Of a stretch of DNA of 64,000 bases, positions 1 to 8,322 are shown piece after piece. The notes beneath the pieces were generated by a model. It did not search any database and was not told the origin of the DNA. It worked only from the letters and a program-made list of their open reading frames with translations. Position 1 is the first letter of the stretch, and every line of letters starts with the position of its first letter. The stretch spans positions 592,429-656,428 of the forward strand of contig CAVSYB010000015.1 in assembly GCA_963732155.1 (NCBI GenBank). The letters are read 5' to 3'. This DNA comes from Roseiarcus sp963732155. GTDB taxonomy: Bacteria > Pseudomonadota > Alphaproteobacteria > Rhizobiales > Beijerinckiaceae. A program made the translations under genes and the position numbers.

Positions 1-123
1 GAGAAGCTGCACAATCTCGAGCGGCTGCCTTCGACCGGCTTCGTGGTGTCGTGCTTTCCGGTCAAGATCGAACGCGCGTCGGCGGGCTGGACGAGGGCGG
101 TGGCGATCATCGAGGACGCCTAG
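1..123 (+). CDS. C-terminal end of a cyclase-family (PF04199-like) protein, partial
   Basis: The frame is open from the first base and stops with TAG at 121-123, leaving about 40 residues. The tail (TGFVVSCFPVKIERASAGW) matches the conserved C-terminus of metal-dependent cyclase/kynurenine formamidase-like hydrolases as I know them. The metal-binding part lies outside the window, so activity cannot be judged. It is transcribed towards the minus-strand hydrolase gene at 197-1312. A second cyclase-family gene lies at 2400-3449, so two members of this family may belong to the same catabolic island. Confidence 0.55.
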   Translation, partial: EKLHNLERLPSTGFVVSCFPVKIERASAGWTRAVAIIEDA

Positions 124-196
124 GGCGCCGGCGCGTTCCGGGCCGCATGCGCAGCGGGGCCGGACAGGGCCCCGCCGCCGGTCCGCCGGGCGCGCC

Positions 197-1312
197 TTAC
201 GGCTTGCGGTGTTCGACGTGGCGGTCGATCCAGTCGAGCAGCACGTCCGCCACCTGCAGGTTGTTCTTGTCCTGCATGAACATGTGGCTGTTGCCGTGCA
301 GGCCGACGTCGGGCAGGGAGATGAACGTCATGTCGCCGCCCGCCGCGTTGATCTGCTGCATTTCGCTCTTGCAGTCCGGCGGCGGCTGCGGGCTGTCCCA
401 GTGATCGCCGACCACCACCAGCATCGGCACTTTGGCCAGCATGGCGACCTGCGGCGGCGTGAGATTGCCAAAGCAGCCGGTCTCGAGCTGGATGACGCCC
501 TTGATGCCCGGCATGCCCTTCAGCACGGCCTGCGTCGGCACGGGGCTCGTCTGGGAATGGCCGACCAGGATGGCGCCGCCGAGGTCCCGGGCGAGCGTCG
601 CCATGTCGGCGACGGTCGGATTGTCGGTGGTCGGCGACCCGAACTGCGCGCCCAGGCTGGCGACTTCGGTGAGGATGAGGTCGGGGATGACCTGCTTGTA
701 GAGTTCGTCGACCTTGTCGATCGGGAATTGCCCGTCGGGCCAGGCGACGCCGTATTTCGGGCCGAACCGGAAGATTCCCCAGGCGAACTGATAGGTGGCG
801 AGCAGCATCCGGCGCTGTTCGCCCGGCGGCTTCTGTCCCTCGCGCACTTCATTGAATCCCGCCGGGTTGAAACCGGACCGGCCACGCCCCGCCTGCTCGG
901 CAAGATAGGTCGCAAAGCCCTTGCGGGTGAAATACTCATACCAGCCCATGCGCCCGTCGGGCGTCGTCTCCCAGGTCTTGGAGGTGAGGCAGCAGCCGTG
1001 CAGGAAAACGATCGGAACATGCGCTTCCGAGCCCGGCGGCTTCTGGAACTGCACATACATCTGGTCGACCGTCGCCTCGCCCGGCTCGCCGAAAGCCTTG
1101 GCGAAATCGGGGCCGAGCTCCTCCCACTCGGTCAGCGCGATATGCGTCGGATGGCCGCCGACGAAGAAGCTTCCCTGCTGCGCGAGCACCAGCGGCTCCT
1201 TCGGCATCTGCACGTCCTTGAGTTGCTGCGCGCGCGCCGCGCCGCCCAGCAGTCCCAAGCCCAACGCCATCGCCAAAGCCGCGGCGCGCGTTCCCGTGGT
1301 GATCGCCACCAT
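197..1312 (-). CDS. Secreted alpha/beta-hydrolase (esterase-like)
   Basis: About 371 residues. A signal peptide is visible at residues 1-28 (hydrophobic ALAMALGLGLLGGAARA with an ARA-Q cleavage site), so the enzyme is probably periplasmic. The fold is indicated by an oxyanion-type HGCC strand-turn near residue 105, a nucleophile elbow GHSQT near residue 250 and a His-rich C-terminal part (LHGNSHMF). An ester or lactone substrate is likely but not identified. GTG at 1315 and ATG at 1312 are both possible starts behind a GGGAGGAAC ribosome site. Two LacI-type operator palindromes lie about 145-175 bp upstream, suggesting co-regulation with the TRAP operon. I infer that it releases the acid later imported by the TRAP system. 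Confidence 0.8.
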   Translation of the reverse strand: MVAITTGTRAAALAMALGLGLLGGAARAQQLKDVQMPKEPLVLAQQGSFFVGGHPTHIALTEWEELGPDFAKAFGEPGEATVDQMYVQFQKPPGSEAHVPIVFLHGCCLTSKTWETTPDGRMGWYEYFTRKGFATYLAEQAGRGRSGFNPAGFNEVREGQKPPGEQRRMLLATYQFAWGIFRFGPKYGVAWPDGQFPIDKVDELYKQVIPDLILTEVASLGAQFGSPTTDNPTVADMATLARDLGGAILVGHSQTSPVPTQAVLKGMPGIKGVIQLETGCFGNLTPPQVAMLAKVPMLVVVGDHWDSPQPPPDCKSEMQQINAAGGDMTFISLPDVGLHGNSHMFMQDKNNLQVADVLLDWIDRHVEHRKP

Positions 1313-1455
1313 CACGTCGTTCCTCCCTTTGCCGGGCGCTTGGATCCATCGGCGGACGACGACTGAACGGACAATCCCGCGCCCCGATCGATCGTCGGCG
1401 ATTGCCTGTTCGCGTGTTCGGCCGATGCGACGGCGGCGCTCTTCGCCGTCGGAAA

Positions 1456-1485
1456 TTGAAACGATTCAATTTTGAAACGGTTCAA
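1456..1485. promoter_or_regulatory. Tandem LacI-type operator palindromes upstream of the hydrolase
   Basis: Two inverted repeats, TTGAAACGATTCAA (1456-1469) and TTGAAACGGTTCAA (1472-1485), are 16 bp apart start to start. They share the TTGAA/TTCAA arms with the sites at 7084-7097 and 8241-8254. They lie between the end of the crotonase gene at 1525 and the hydrolase start. I could not identify a convincing -10 element. They are assigned to the LacI-type regulator encoded at 7140-8168 by sequence similarity and location only. Confidence 0.7.
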
Positions 1486-1524
1486 CACCCTTGTCAAGCC
1501 GCGAACCGGCTGGCGGCGCGCCTG

Positions 1525-2358
1525 TCAGCGCAGCTTCCAGACCGGCTTGCGCTTCTCCTTGAACGCCTGCGCGCCCTCCTCGCCGTCCTCGGTTTCGGCG
1601 ATCTCCTGATCGAGATGGCGCGCATAGGCGACCAATGAGGGTGGAAAGGCCGCGGTCATGCGATACATCCGCACCACCCCTTGCGTGGCGAGCGGCGAGC
1701 CGGCGCAAACCATTTCAGCGAGCTGCCCGGCGGTCTCCATCACCCTGTCGCGCGGGACCACGCGATTGACGATCGCCATCTGCAGGCACTCCTGGGCGGT
1801 CAGCCGTCCGTTGCACAGCGAGAGGTAGGCCGCGGCGGTGCGCGGCAACGCGTTGTACATCTCATGCGGCGCGCCGAGCCGGCCGACATTGGTGTGCTGG
1901 TCGCCGATCCAGGCGTCGTCGGCCATCACCCGCAACTGGCATTGCAGCGCCATGTTCAGCCCGACGCCGACGGCAAAACCGTTCAGCGCCGCGATCAGCG
2001 GCTTCTCCAGGCTCACGTCCTGCGGCTGGCCGCCGCCGCCCCAATGATAGTGCGGGCTGTTCGGGTCCTCGTGCGGGGTGCGCTTGCCCGCCGCCCGGTG
2101 CTCGGCGAGGAACTTCACGTCGCGGCCGGCGCAGAACGCCTGTCCGGCGCCAGTGAGAATGCCGACATAGATGTCGGGATCGAGGCCGATGTCGCGCCAG
2201 CACGCGCGAAGCTCGATATAGGCGTAGGAATGCAGCGCGTTGCGCACTTCCGGACGATTGATCGTCACGGTCGCGACATGGCCGTTCTTCTCGTATTTGA
2301 TGAACTTCAGGTCCTTCGGCGCGCTCGCCGGGTCGTAGGGGGATTGCAGCCTGGTCAT
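1525..2358 (-). CDS. Enoyl-CoA hydratase/isomerase-family (crotonase-fold) protein, atypical active site
   Basis: 277 residues from ATG 2358, preceded by GGAGCGAGGAC. Crotonase landmarks are clear: an ATVTINRPEVRNAL strand near residue 30, FCAGRDVKFL around residue 85 (acyl-CoA oxyanion and adenine pocket) and a GFAVGVGLNMAL helix near residue 145. The two glutamates that catalyse hydration in classical enoyl-CoA hydratases are not visible: the first site reads GVGLNMAL, where the family usually has GGGxEL, and the second loop reads IGDQHTNVGRLG without PE. It may be an isomerase, hydrolase or decarboxylase of the same fold. It is the last gene of the TRAP operon, 41 bp after the cyclase gene. 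Confidence 0.85.
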   Translation of the reverse strand: MTRLQSPYDPASAPKDLKFIKYEKNGHVATVTINRPEVRNALHSYAYIELRACWRDIGLDPDIYVGILTGAGQAFCAGRDVKFLAEHRAAGKRTPHEDPNSPHYHWGGGGQPQDVSLEKPLIAALNGFAVGVGLNMALQCQLRVMADDAWIGDQHTNVGRLGAPHEMYNALPRTAAAYLSLCNGRLTAQECLQMAIVNRVVPRDRVMETAGQLAEMVCAGSPLATQGVVRMYRMTAAFPPSLVAYARHLDQEIAETEDGEEGAQAFKEKRKPVWKLR

Positions 2359-2399
2359 GTCCTCGCTCCGTAAAAAAGTTGGCGTTCGGCCCCGCGCGG

Positions 2400-3449
2400 T
2401 CACACGGTGGCGATCGGGGTGGCCGGCGAGCCCGTCGCGCCCGGCAGGCGCAGCGGCGGCGCGGTCAGCAGGAATCGGGTGCGGCCCGCCTGACGCAGCC
2501 ATTGGGCGAGCGGCGTCAGGTGCCAGAGCTCGCCGAGATGCACGCCGAGCTTGAACAGGCAGTGCTCGTGCAGCGGCGCCGCCGCGCAGCAGCCGAGATG
2601 TTCGATCGCCGGGAAGCTCTCCACTGCGAAATTGTCGGCGATCAGCACCGACAGGCCGCTGTCGGTGACCCAGCGCAGCAGCCGCTGGTCGCGTCCGTTC
2701 AACACTGCGCAGCGATTGTACGCGAGCTCGGCGTCGACTTTGCCGTAGTTGCGCAGCAGCAGGTCGGCGTAGCCGGTGTGCAGACAGACCATGTCGCCGG
2801 TCTCGACCTCGACGCGCTGGTCGTCGATCGCGCGCATCAGGCCGTCGTAGCCGATCACCGTGCGCCGCTCGCCGGCGTCGCCGTGCAGGTCGATCATCAC
2901 GCCGCGGCCCTGCGCGCCCTTGGCCGCCATGCCCTCGATGCCCAGGGATTTCGCGCAGGAGGTCGACTTGGCTTCAAACACGCCGGTCGCTCCGGCGTCG
3001 GCCGGGTCGGTCGGCCCGACAATATCCTCGCCGGCGCGAAAGCCGTTGTAGTAGCGCGGCTCCGCGACGCCGTCGCCGTCGGCGTCGAACATGAAGCCGA
3101 CGTGAGAGAAGGCGTCCCAATGCGTGGAATATTGCGTATGCAGCACGGCCGCGTCGTCGCAGATCAGGTCGGTGGCGTCCGGGTTGTCCTGCGAGACGCG
3201 GTAGTTCATCCGCACGCGGCCGTTACGCAAGGTCGGGCGCAGCACCGGCGGAAAGCGGCTCGGGCTGAGCGCGTTGCCGCCCGGCCGGTCCAGCGGCAGG
3301 CTGAGGCAGAACGTGATCCCCTCCTGGACCTCGCGAGCCGCGGCGCGGACCCGCTCCGGCGTGATCAGGTTCAGCCGGCCGAGCTGGTCGTCGGGGCCAA
3401 AATCGCCCCACGTCGATCCCTCCGGTCGGCGGCTCCATCGCGGCGTCAT
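2400..3449 (-). CDS. Cyclase-family metal-dependent hydrolase
   Basis: 349 residues. Start ATG 3449 overlaps the stop of the upstream crotonase gene (ATGA). The metal-binding signature of the cyclase/kynurenine formamidase family is present as STHWDAFSH near residue 110, and a second conserved His/Glu region (LGCCAAAPLHEHCLFKLGV) lies near residue 300. Members hydrolyse amide, lactone or ring C-N/C-O bonds using a divalent metal. In this operon it would act on an acid brought in by the TRAP transporter, or on a CoA-derived product. The exact substrate cannot be told from sequence. Confidence 0.85.
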   Translation of the reverse strand: MTPRWSRRPEGSTWGDFGPDDQLGRLNLITPERVRAAAREVQEGITFCLSLPLDRPGGNALSPSRFPPVLRPTLRNGRVRMNYRVSQDNPDATDLICDDAAVLHTQYSTHWDAFSHVGFMFDADGDGVAEPRYYNGFRAGEDIVGPTDPADAGATGVFEAKSTSCAKSLGIEGMAAKGAQGRGVMIDLHGDAGERRTVIGYDGLMRAIDDQRVEVETGDMVCLHTGYADLLLRNYGKVDAELAYNRCAVLNGRDQRLLRWVTDSGLSVLIADNFAVESFPAIEHLGCCAAAPLHEHCLFKLGVHLGELWHLTPLAQWLRQAGRTRFLLTAPPLRLPGATGSPATPIATV

Positions 3450-4222
3450 GACTCGCCCCCTTTGGGTTTGCGCGCCTCGAAAAAGGCGCGCCGCGCCTCG
3501 GCCGCCTCCGGCGATCGGCTGAGCTCCGTCGTGTAGATCTGTTCGATGCGAAAGCCCTCGCGCAGGTCGAGCGCCTCGACGGTCAGGAAGGAGCTTTTGA
3601 TGCGCCTCGCCGCGGCGGCGCTTTTGGCGGCGACGGCGCCGGCCATGGCCAGCGCCGCGGGCAGCAGCTCGGCTTGCGGAAGGCAGGCCTCGACGGCGCC
3701 CAGCCGATAGAATTCCGCCGCCGGCACGCGTTCGCCGGTCAGCATCATGCGCCGGACCTTCGATGGCGGCAGAATGCGCTGCATGAAGCTCGCCCCGCCG
3801 CCCTGGCCGACGTCGATCTCCGGCAGAGCGAATTCGGCCGAATCGGCGGCGAAGATCATGTCGCAGCAGGCGGCGAGCACGCAGCCCGCGCCGAGCGCCG
3901 CGCCCTGCACGGCGGCGATCACCGGCTTGCTGCCGTCGAGAATGCAAAAGAACGCGTCGCGGGTCAGCCGGTTGGCGCGCCCATAGTCCGCCGCGTCGCC
4001 GCCAAGCGCCGCCTTTTCCTTGATGTCGGCGCCCGCGCAGAACACCCGGCCTTTGGCGGTGAGCACGATGGCGTTGACCTCGGCGCTGGCCTCCAGCCGG
4101 TCGAACACGCGCAGCATGGCTTCGCGAATTTCGCGCCCCAGCGCATTCACCGGCGGCCGGTCGAGCGTCACCACGGCGACGTGGGGCGCGGCGATCCGCA
4201 CTTCGATGTTCTTCTCCTCCAT
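3446..4222 (-). CDS. Enoyl-CoA hydratase/isomerase family protein
   Basis: 258 residues from ATG 4222 (MEEKNIEVRI). Crotonase motifs: VAVVTLDRPPVNAL near residue 15, FCAGADIKEK near 62 and GAALGAGCVLAACCDM near 100. The second catalytic acidic loop is present (FALPEIDVGQGGG), while the first glutamate position reads GAGCVL, so it resembles hydratases and isomerases with a single catalytic Glu. It lies 14 bp after dctM and overlaps the cyclase gene by 4 bp, so it is translated with them. A role in beta-oxidation-like processing of the imported acid is likely. The specific step is unknown. Confidence 0.88.
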   Translation of the reverse strand: MEEKNIEVRIAAPHVAVVTLDRPPVNALGREIREAMLRVFDRLEASAEVNAIVLTAKGRVFCAGADIKEKAALGGDAADYGRANRLTRDAFFCILDGSKPVIAAVQGAALGAGCVLAACCDMIFAADSAEFALPEIDVGQGGGASFMQRILPPSKVRRMMLTGERVPAAEFYRLGAVEACLPQAELLPAALAMAGAVAAKSAAAARRIKSSFLTVEALDLREGFRIEQIYTTELSRSPEAAEARRAFFEARKPKGGES

Positions 4223-4236
4223 GACAACGTCTCCGA

Positions 4237-5529
4237 TTACTGCCCCGGCCCGAACGCCCAGTTGGGCAGCGTCAGGACGAGAGGCGGGAACAGGATCAGC
4301 AGCGCCAGCACGGTGAGCTCCACCGCCAGCAGCGGCAAAATCGCGCGCGTATAGTCGGTGATCTTCACGTCGAGCACGCCGCAGGTGATGAACATCAGCG
4401 TTCCGACCGGCGGATGCACGGCGCCGAGGGTCACGTTCAAGGAGATCAGCACCCCGAGATGCACGGGATCGATGCCGACCTGCCTGGCGATCGGCGCCAG
4501 AATGGGGGTCAGCAGAATGAGCGCGGCGACGCTTTCCAGCACCATGCCGACGGCGAGCAGAAACAGGTTGATGACCACCAGCATCCACAATGGGTTCGTG
4601 GTGATCGACGAAAGCGTCGTCGCCACGTGCGAGGCGATCTGTTCGAGCGTCATGTAATAGCCCAGCGCATTGGCGGCGCTGATGATCATCATGACCATGG
4701 CGGTGGCGAGCGCCGCTTCGGTGACGATTGCCCACAATTGGGAGACCTTCAGCTCGCGGTAGACGAACAGCCCGACCAGCAGCGAATAGGTGGCGATGAC
4801 CGCGCCCGCCTCGGTGGGCGTGAAGATTCCATAGCGAAGACCGAAGATCACCACGAACGGCACGGTGAGCGCCCAGCTCGCCTGCCGGATCGCGGCGAGA
4901 ATTTCGATCGGCGAGGCGATGCGGGCGCGCACCGGCGTGAAGCCGTATTTCTTCGACAGAAAGTGCGTCGTGATCATCAGCGCCGTCATCATGGTGAAGC
5001 CGGGCAGAATGCCCGCCATGAACAGCCGGCCGACGGAGACATTGGCGAGATAGCCGTAGAGCACGAAGCCGAGCCCGGGCGGCATCATCGGCGTGATGAC
5101 GGCGGAGGCCGCGACGATCGCCGCGGCGAACGGTCGGGGATAGCCGCGCCGCACCATCTCCGCTCCGAGCATCTTCGATTGCATCGCCGCGTCGGCGTTG
5201 CCCGACCCGGACTCGAAGCCCATCAAGGTCGCCAGCAGCACGTTGGTCTGCGCCAGCGCGCCAGACATATGGCCGACCAGCGTCTCCGCCAGGTTCAGCA
5301 GGCGCGTGGTGATGCCGGCGTGGTTCATGATCACGCCGGCGAAGGTGAACATCGGAATGGCGACCAGCGGGAACGATTGCGAGAACGCGGACAGGCGCTG
5401 CGGGAAGAAGGTCAGCGGCAGACCCCGCTGATGCAGGAAGAACAGCAGGGCCCCCGAACCGATCGCCACCGTCACGGGAACGTTGAGGAACAGCAGGACG
5501 ACAAACAGGACGAGCGGCCAGGCGTCCAT
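4237..5529 (-). CDS. dctM: TRAP transporter large permease (DctM family)
   Basis: 430 residues, nearly all hydrophobic, with around a dozen predicted membrane segments and the usual length of the family. Recognisable features include FAGVIMNHAGI near residue 63, the loop GFESGSGNADAAMQS near 105 and PMMPPGLGFVLYGYL near 150. It forms the ion-driven translocation channel in the inner membrane and works with the small permease immediately upstream (5 bp gap) and the binding protein. Two crotonases and a cyclase follow in the same operon, which implies that the imported substrate is an organic acid degraded through CoA thioesters. Confidence 0.93.
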   Translation of the reverse strand: MDAWPLVLFVVLLFLNVPVTVAIGSGALLFFLHQRGLPLTFFPQRLSAFSQSFPLVAIPMFTFAGVIMNHAGITTRLLNLAETLVGHMSGALAQTNVLLATLMGFESGSGNADAAMQSKMLGAEMVRRGYPRPFAAAIVAASAVITPMMPPGLGFVLYGYLANVSVGRLFMAGILPGFTMMTALMITTHFLSKKYGFTPVRARIASPIEILAAIRQASWALTVPFVVIFGLRYGIFTPTEAGAVIATYSLLVGLFVYRELKVSQLWAIVTEAALATAMVMMIISAANALGYYMTLEQIASHVATTLSSITTNPLWMLVVINLFLLAVGMVLESVAALILLTPILAPIARQVGIDPVHLGVLISLNVTLGAVHPPVGTLMFITCGVLDVKITDYTRAILPLLAVELTVLALLILFPPLVLTLPNWAFGPGQ

Positions 5530-5534
5530 GATCG

Positions 5535-6014
5535 TCAGCCGCGCCGCCGGCGGATAAGCCGTTGCACGCTGCGCAGGCCCATCAGCAAGAACCCGAGAGT
5601 CAGCCCGGCATAGGGGACGCTAAGCGGGATGTTGAGCATGCTGGTCGTCGCCGCATTGCTGGCGATCGTCTGCTGCAGGCCGAGCCAGGCGACATAGAGG
5701 CAATAGAGGACGACGAAGACCTCGACCACCACATCCTCGGCGGGCCGAATCCTGGCGGGCAGCAGCGAGATGAGCAAGTCGACGCGCACATGCCGCCCGC
5801 GGCGATGGACCTCCCCCGCGCCGACGAACACCACCCAGGTGAAGGCGATGCTGGATACCTCCTCCACCCAGGTGGCCGGCGACTCGGTCACATAGCGCGA
5901 CAGGACGCCCCACACGATGGAGCACACCAGCACCGCGAACCCGATGTTCATCGCGACAAGCTCGAACGACAGGCCCGCGGCTCGGTCCCTGGAAGCGTCC
6001 TCGGGAACGGTCAT
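5535..6014 (-). CDS. dctQ: TRAP transporter small permease (DctQ family)
   Basis: 159 residues with four predicted membrane helices. It shows the family signatures WVEEVSSIAFTWVVFVG near residue 50 and HRRGRHVRVDLL near 70. It forms the small membrane subunit that pairs with DctM. The start ATG 6014 overlaps the stop of dctP by 4 bp, and dctM begins 5 bp downstream, giving the standard P-Q-M operon order. Confidence 0.92.
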   Translation of the reverse strand: MTVPEDASRDRAAGLSFELVAMNIGFAVLVCSIVWGVLSRYVTESPATWVEEVSSIAFTWVVFVGAGEVHRRGRHVRVDLLISLLPARIRPAEDVVVEVFVVLYCLYVAWLGLQQTIASNAATTSMLNIPLSVPYAGLTLGFLLMGLRSVQRLIRRRRG

Positions 6015-7009
6015 TTGGCGAGCAAGGCCCGGACCGTCTCCTTGATTCCCGGCGTGAAGCCGGGATAATGGTCATAGATCGGCTCAGTGGCGCGGCGGAA
6101 GGCGGCGCGGTCGACGTCCTCGATCACGGTGACTCCGGCCGCGCGATATTGCGGGATGATGTCGACTTCCTGCTGCCGCTTGAGTTTGGTCATCAGCGCG
6201 GCGGCGGCTTCGGCCTCCGCGATGATGATCTTCCGGAGGTCTTCCGGCATGGAGCGATACACCGTCTCGCTCATCACCACCGGATCCCAGCCGATCATGT
6301 GCGAGGTCAGCGCGACGAACTTTGCCTGCTCGTAGAACTTCGACGCCCACATGGTCGGCAGCGGCGCCTCCAGGAGGTCGATCGATCCCTGCGCAAGGCC
6401 GGTATAGACCTCGGCGAAGCCGGTGGTGACCGGCCGGGCGCCCATCGCCTTGACCATTTCGACGTACATCGGCGCAGCGGCGCAACGGAAGTTCAGGCCC
6501 GCCAGATCTGCCGGCTTGTGGATCGGCCTCTTGGACAGGATCTGGCGGGTGCCGAAGTAATTGTCCCAGGAGAGCACCCGGATGCCCTTGGCCGCCAGCC
6601 GGTCATCGAGGTTCTTCAGCCATGGCGTGCCGAGCAGCTTCGGGAAGTCCTCCGGTCTGTCCATCAGGTAGGGGGCCTGGAGGACCGAGGCGTCGGCGAC
6701 ATATTTGCCGAGAAACAACGCGTCGGTGAGCTGAATGACCGAAGCGCCCTGGCGCACCATCTCGCCGACGTCGGCCTGCGCGCCGAGTTGGTCGGCCGGA
6801 AAGACGGTGACGTCGATGCGGCCGTCCGAATGCTTCTTGAGATTGTCGGCCAGCGACAGCATGGCGGTCTGCACGGCGTCCGCCGCGGTCAGCGGATGGC
6901 CGAGGCGGAATTCGAACTGTTGCGCCGCGGCGCGGCGAGCGACGAGCAACGGCAGCGTTCCGACGCCAAGGCAGATGGCGAGGCGGCGCCGCGCGGAGAC
7001 CAACGTCAT
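6011..7009 (-). CDS. dctP: TRAP transporter solute-binding protein (DctP family)
   Basis: 332 residues. The N-terminus has a twin-Arg-rich start followed by a hydrophobic stretch ending ARRAAAQ, a signal peptide for periplasmic export. Family features are FRLGHPLTAADAVQTAM near residue 35, the RPIHKPADLAGLNFR segment with the carboxylate-binding arginine near residue 165, and the PLPTMWASKFYEQAKFV region near 215. It captures an organic acid and hands it to DctQM. It is the first gene of an operon running to 1525. Its promoter overlaps a LacI-type palindrome at 7084-7097. Confidence 0.93.
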   Translation of the reverse strand: MTLVSARRRLAICLGVGTLPLLVARRAAAQQFEFRLGHPLTAADAVQTAMLSLADNLKKHSDGRIDVTVFPADQLGAQADVGEMVRQGASVIQLTDALFLGKYVADASVLQAPYLMDRPEDFPKLLGTPWLKNLDDRLAAKGIRVLSWDNYFGTRQILSKRPIHKPADLAGLNFRCAAAPMYVEMVKAMGARPVTTGFAEVYTGLAQGSIDLLEAPLPTMWASKFYEQAKFVALTSHMIGWDPVVMSETVYRSMPEDLRKIIIAEAEAAAALMTKLKRQQEVDIIPQYRAAGVTVIEDVDRAAFRRATEPIYDHYPGFTPGIKETVRALLAK

Positions 7010-7068
7010 GGCGAATTCCTCCGGGGGTTCGTTGCGAGTCCGTCGTTCGGCGCGGGCGCTGCCGGCAA

Positions 7069-7097
7069 ACTATGGCCCGCCTTTTGAAACATTTCAA
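7069..7097 (-). promoter_or_regulatory. Promoter and LacI-type operator of the TRAP operon
   Basis: On the minus strand a -35 TTGAAA (7097-7092) and a -10 CATAGT (7074-7069) are 17 bp apart, 60 bp upstream of the dctP start. The -35 lies inside the perfect palindrome TTGAAACATTTCAA (7084-7097), so bound repressor would block RNA polymerase. The same 14-mer recurs at 8241-8254 in front of the acyl-CoA ligase. Confidence 0.65.
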
Positions 7098-7106
7098 GAC
7101 ACATTC

Positions 7107-7120
7107 GCAAACACGTTTGC
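7107..7120. promoter_or_regulatory. Second palindrome near the TRAP promoter
   Basis: GCAAAC-AC-GTTTGC is a perfect 6-bp inverted repeat with a 2-bp centre, 10 bp from the LacI-type site at 7084-7097 and just beyond the stop of the regulator gene (7140). Its shape fits LacI/GalR operators, but its arms differ from the TTGAA sites, so it may serve another regulator. Confidence 0.4.
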
Positions 7121-7139
7121 CTGGGGTGCCGCGCCGGCC

Positions 7140-8168
7140 TCAGCTCGGCGCGCGCCCGCGCGAGACGGGCTGTACGGATTCGCGCAGCTCGACCTCCGCG
7201 TGCAACTCCAGGCGCTGGATCGGGAAGGCCTCGTTGCTCATGCGCCGCAGCAGCAGCGCCCACGCCTCCCGGGCGATGGCGCGCACCGGCTGCCGGATCA
7301 CCGACAGACGCGGGCAGGTCAGTTCGGCCCAGTCCGGCTCCTCGAACACCAGCAGGGAGATGCGGGAGGGATAGGCGTCTCCCAGGGTTTGCAGCACGCG
7401 CAGGGTGCGGGCCGCCACGAGGCTGTTGCTGACGATCACCGCGACCGGCTGGCGCGCTTCGTCGAGCGCGAGCGTCAGCCGCCGCGCATATCCCGCCGGA
7501 TCGTCGCCCATTTCCATGACCTCGGCCGCGACATCCGGCTGCGCCGCCGCGCACTCGTTCAACGCCTCGATGCGCAGGCGCGAAACGCTGAGGCGTTGCG
7601 ATTCGACCACGAACAGGATGCGGCGATGCCCCAACCGGATCAGCCGGCCCACCGCCTCGCCCATCACGGCGCGATTGTCGAAGGTCACCTCGTCGAACCG
7701 GTCGTCGCCGCTCGGCCGATCCACCAGCACCGCCGGGGTGCCGGAGGCGTGGATCAGCTCCAGCGTTTCGCGCGGGTCGAGCGTCGGCACCAGCAACAGT
7801 CCGGCCACCCGGTGGCGCAGCAGCTCGCGCACCCGCCGCAGCTCGATCTGCGGATCGCGGCGGGTCAAAACCTGCATCACCTGATAGCCTCGGCCCGCGG
7901 CGATGTCCTCGAAACTGTCGATCAGCGCGGCGAGGTAGGCGCTGGCGACGTGCGGCACCGACAGGCCGACCACCGGCGTGCGCTGGCGGCGCTGCGCGTG
8001 GGCCAGCATGTTCTGCTCGTAGTCCAGCGCGCGCATCGCGCGCTCCACCCGCTCACGAAGAATTGCGCTGACGTTGGTCGTGCCGTTCAGCACATGCGAA
8101 ACGGTGCCGATGGAGACGCCGGCCTCCCTGGCGACATCGGTGATGGTGGGCTTCTTGGCGATTCGCAT
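7140..8168 (-). CDS. LacI-family transcriptional regulator
   Basis: 342 residues from ATG 8168 (an in-frame ATG at 8183 is also possible). The N-terminal LacI helix-turn-helix is classic: TITDVAREAGVSIGTVSHVLN at residues about 8-28, followed by the hinge region with RERVERAMRALDY. The rest is a periplasmic-binding-protein-like effector domain (VVGLSVPHVASAYLAALI near residue 65, VLVDRPSG near 170). It most likely represses or controls the flanking catabolic genes. Palindromes with TTGAAAC arms lie before its divergent neighbour, the TRAP operon and the hydrolase. The effector is presumably the substrate or its CoA derivative, which is inference. Confidence 0.92.
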   Translation of the reverse strand: MRIAKKPTITDVAREAGVSIGTVSHVLNGTTNVSAILRERVERAMRALDYEQNMLAHAQRRQRTPVVGLSVPHVASAYLAALIDSFEDIAAGRGYQVMQVLTRRDPQIELRRVRELLRHRVAGLLLVPTLDPRETLELIHASGTPAVLVDRPSGDDRFDEVTFDNRAVMGEAVGRLIRLGHRRILFVVESQRLSVSRLRIEALNECAAAQPDVAAEVMEMGDDPAGYARRLTLALDEARQPVAVIVSNSLVAARTLRVLQTLGDAYPSRISLLVFEEPDWAELTCPRLSVIRQPVRAIAREAWALLLRRMSNEAFPIQRLELHAEVELRESVQPVSRGRAPS

Positions 8169-8240
8169 GGTCGCCGCTGTCATACAACCTGCACTTGTCC
8201 GGGCAAAACGGGCGTTGCGCCGAGGCCGGCGATAGGCGTA

Positions 8241-8269
8241 TTGAAACATTTCAAAAGTCGCAACATAAT
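8241..8269 (+). promoter_or_regulatory. Promoter and LacI-type operator of the acyl-CoA ligase
   Basis: A perfect palindrome TTGAAACATTTCAA (8241-8254) contains the -35 hexamer TTGAAA (8241-8246). A -10 CATAAT (8264-8269) follows after exactly 17 bp. The same arrangement is found at the TRAP promoter. The site lies 73 bp upstream of the regulator start on the other strand, so autoregulation is possible. Confidence 0.7.
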
Positions 8270-8322
8270 TCCCTCGCCAGGGGCGGGCGCGGCCGCCGGT
8301 CGCGAAAACAAGGGGCGGAGAC

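Noticed and set aside
209..1366. Long plus-strand open frame opposite the hydrolase gene
   Set aside because: It is His/Arg/Val-rich and matches no family. The minus strand has a signal peptide and hydrolase motifs, so this is a GC-rich shadow.
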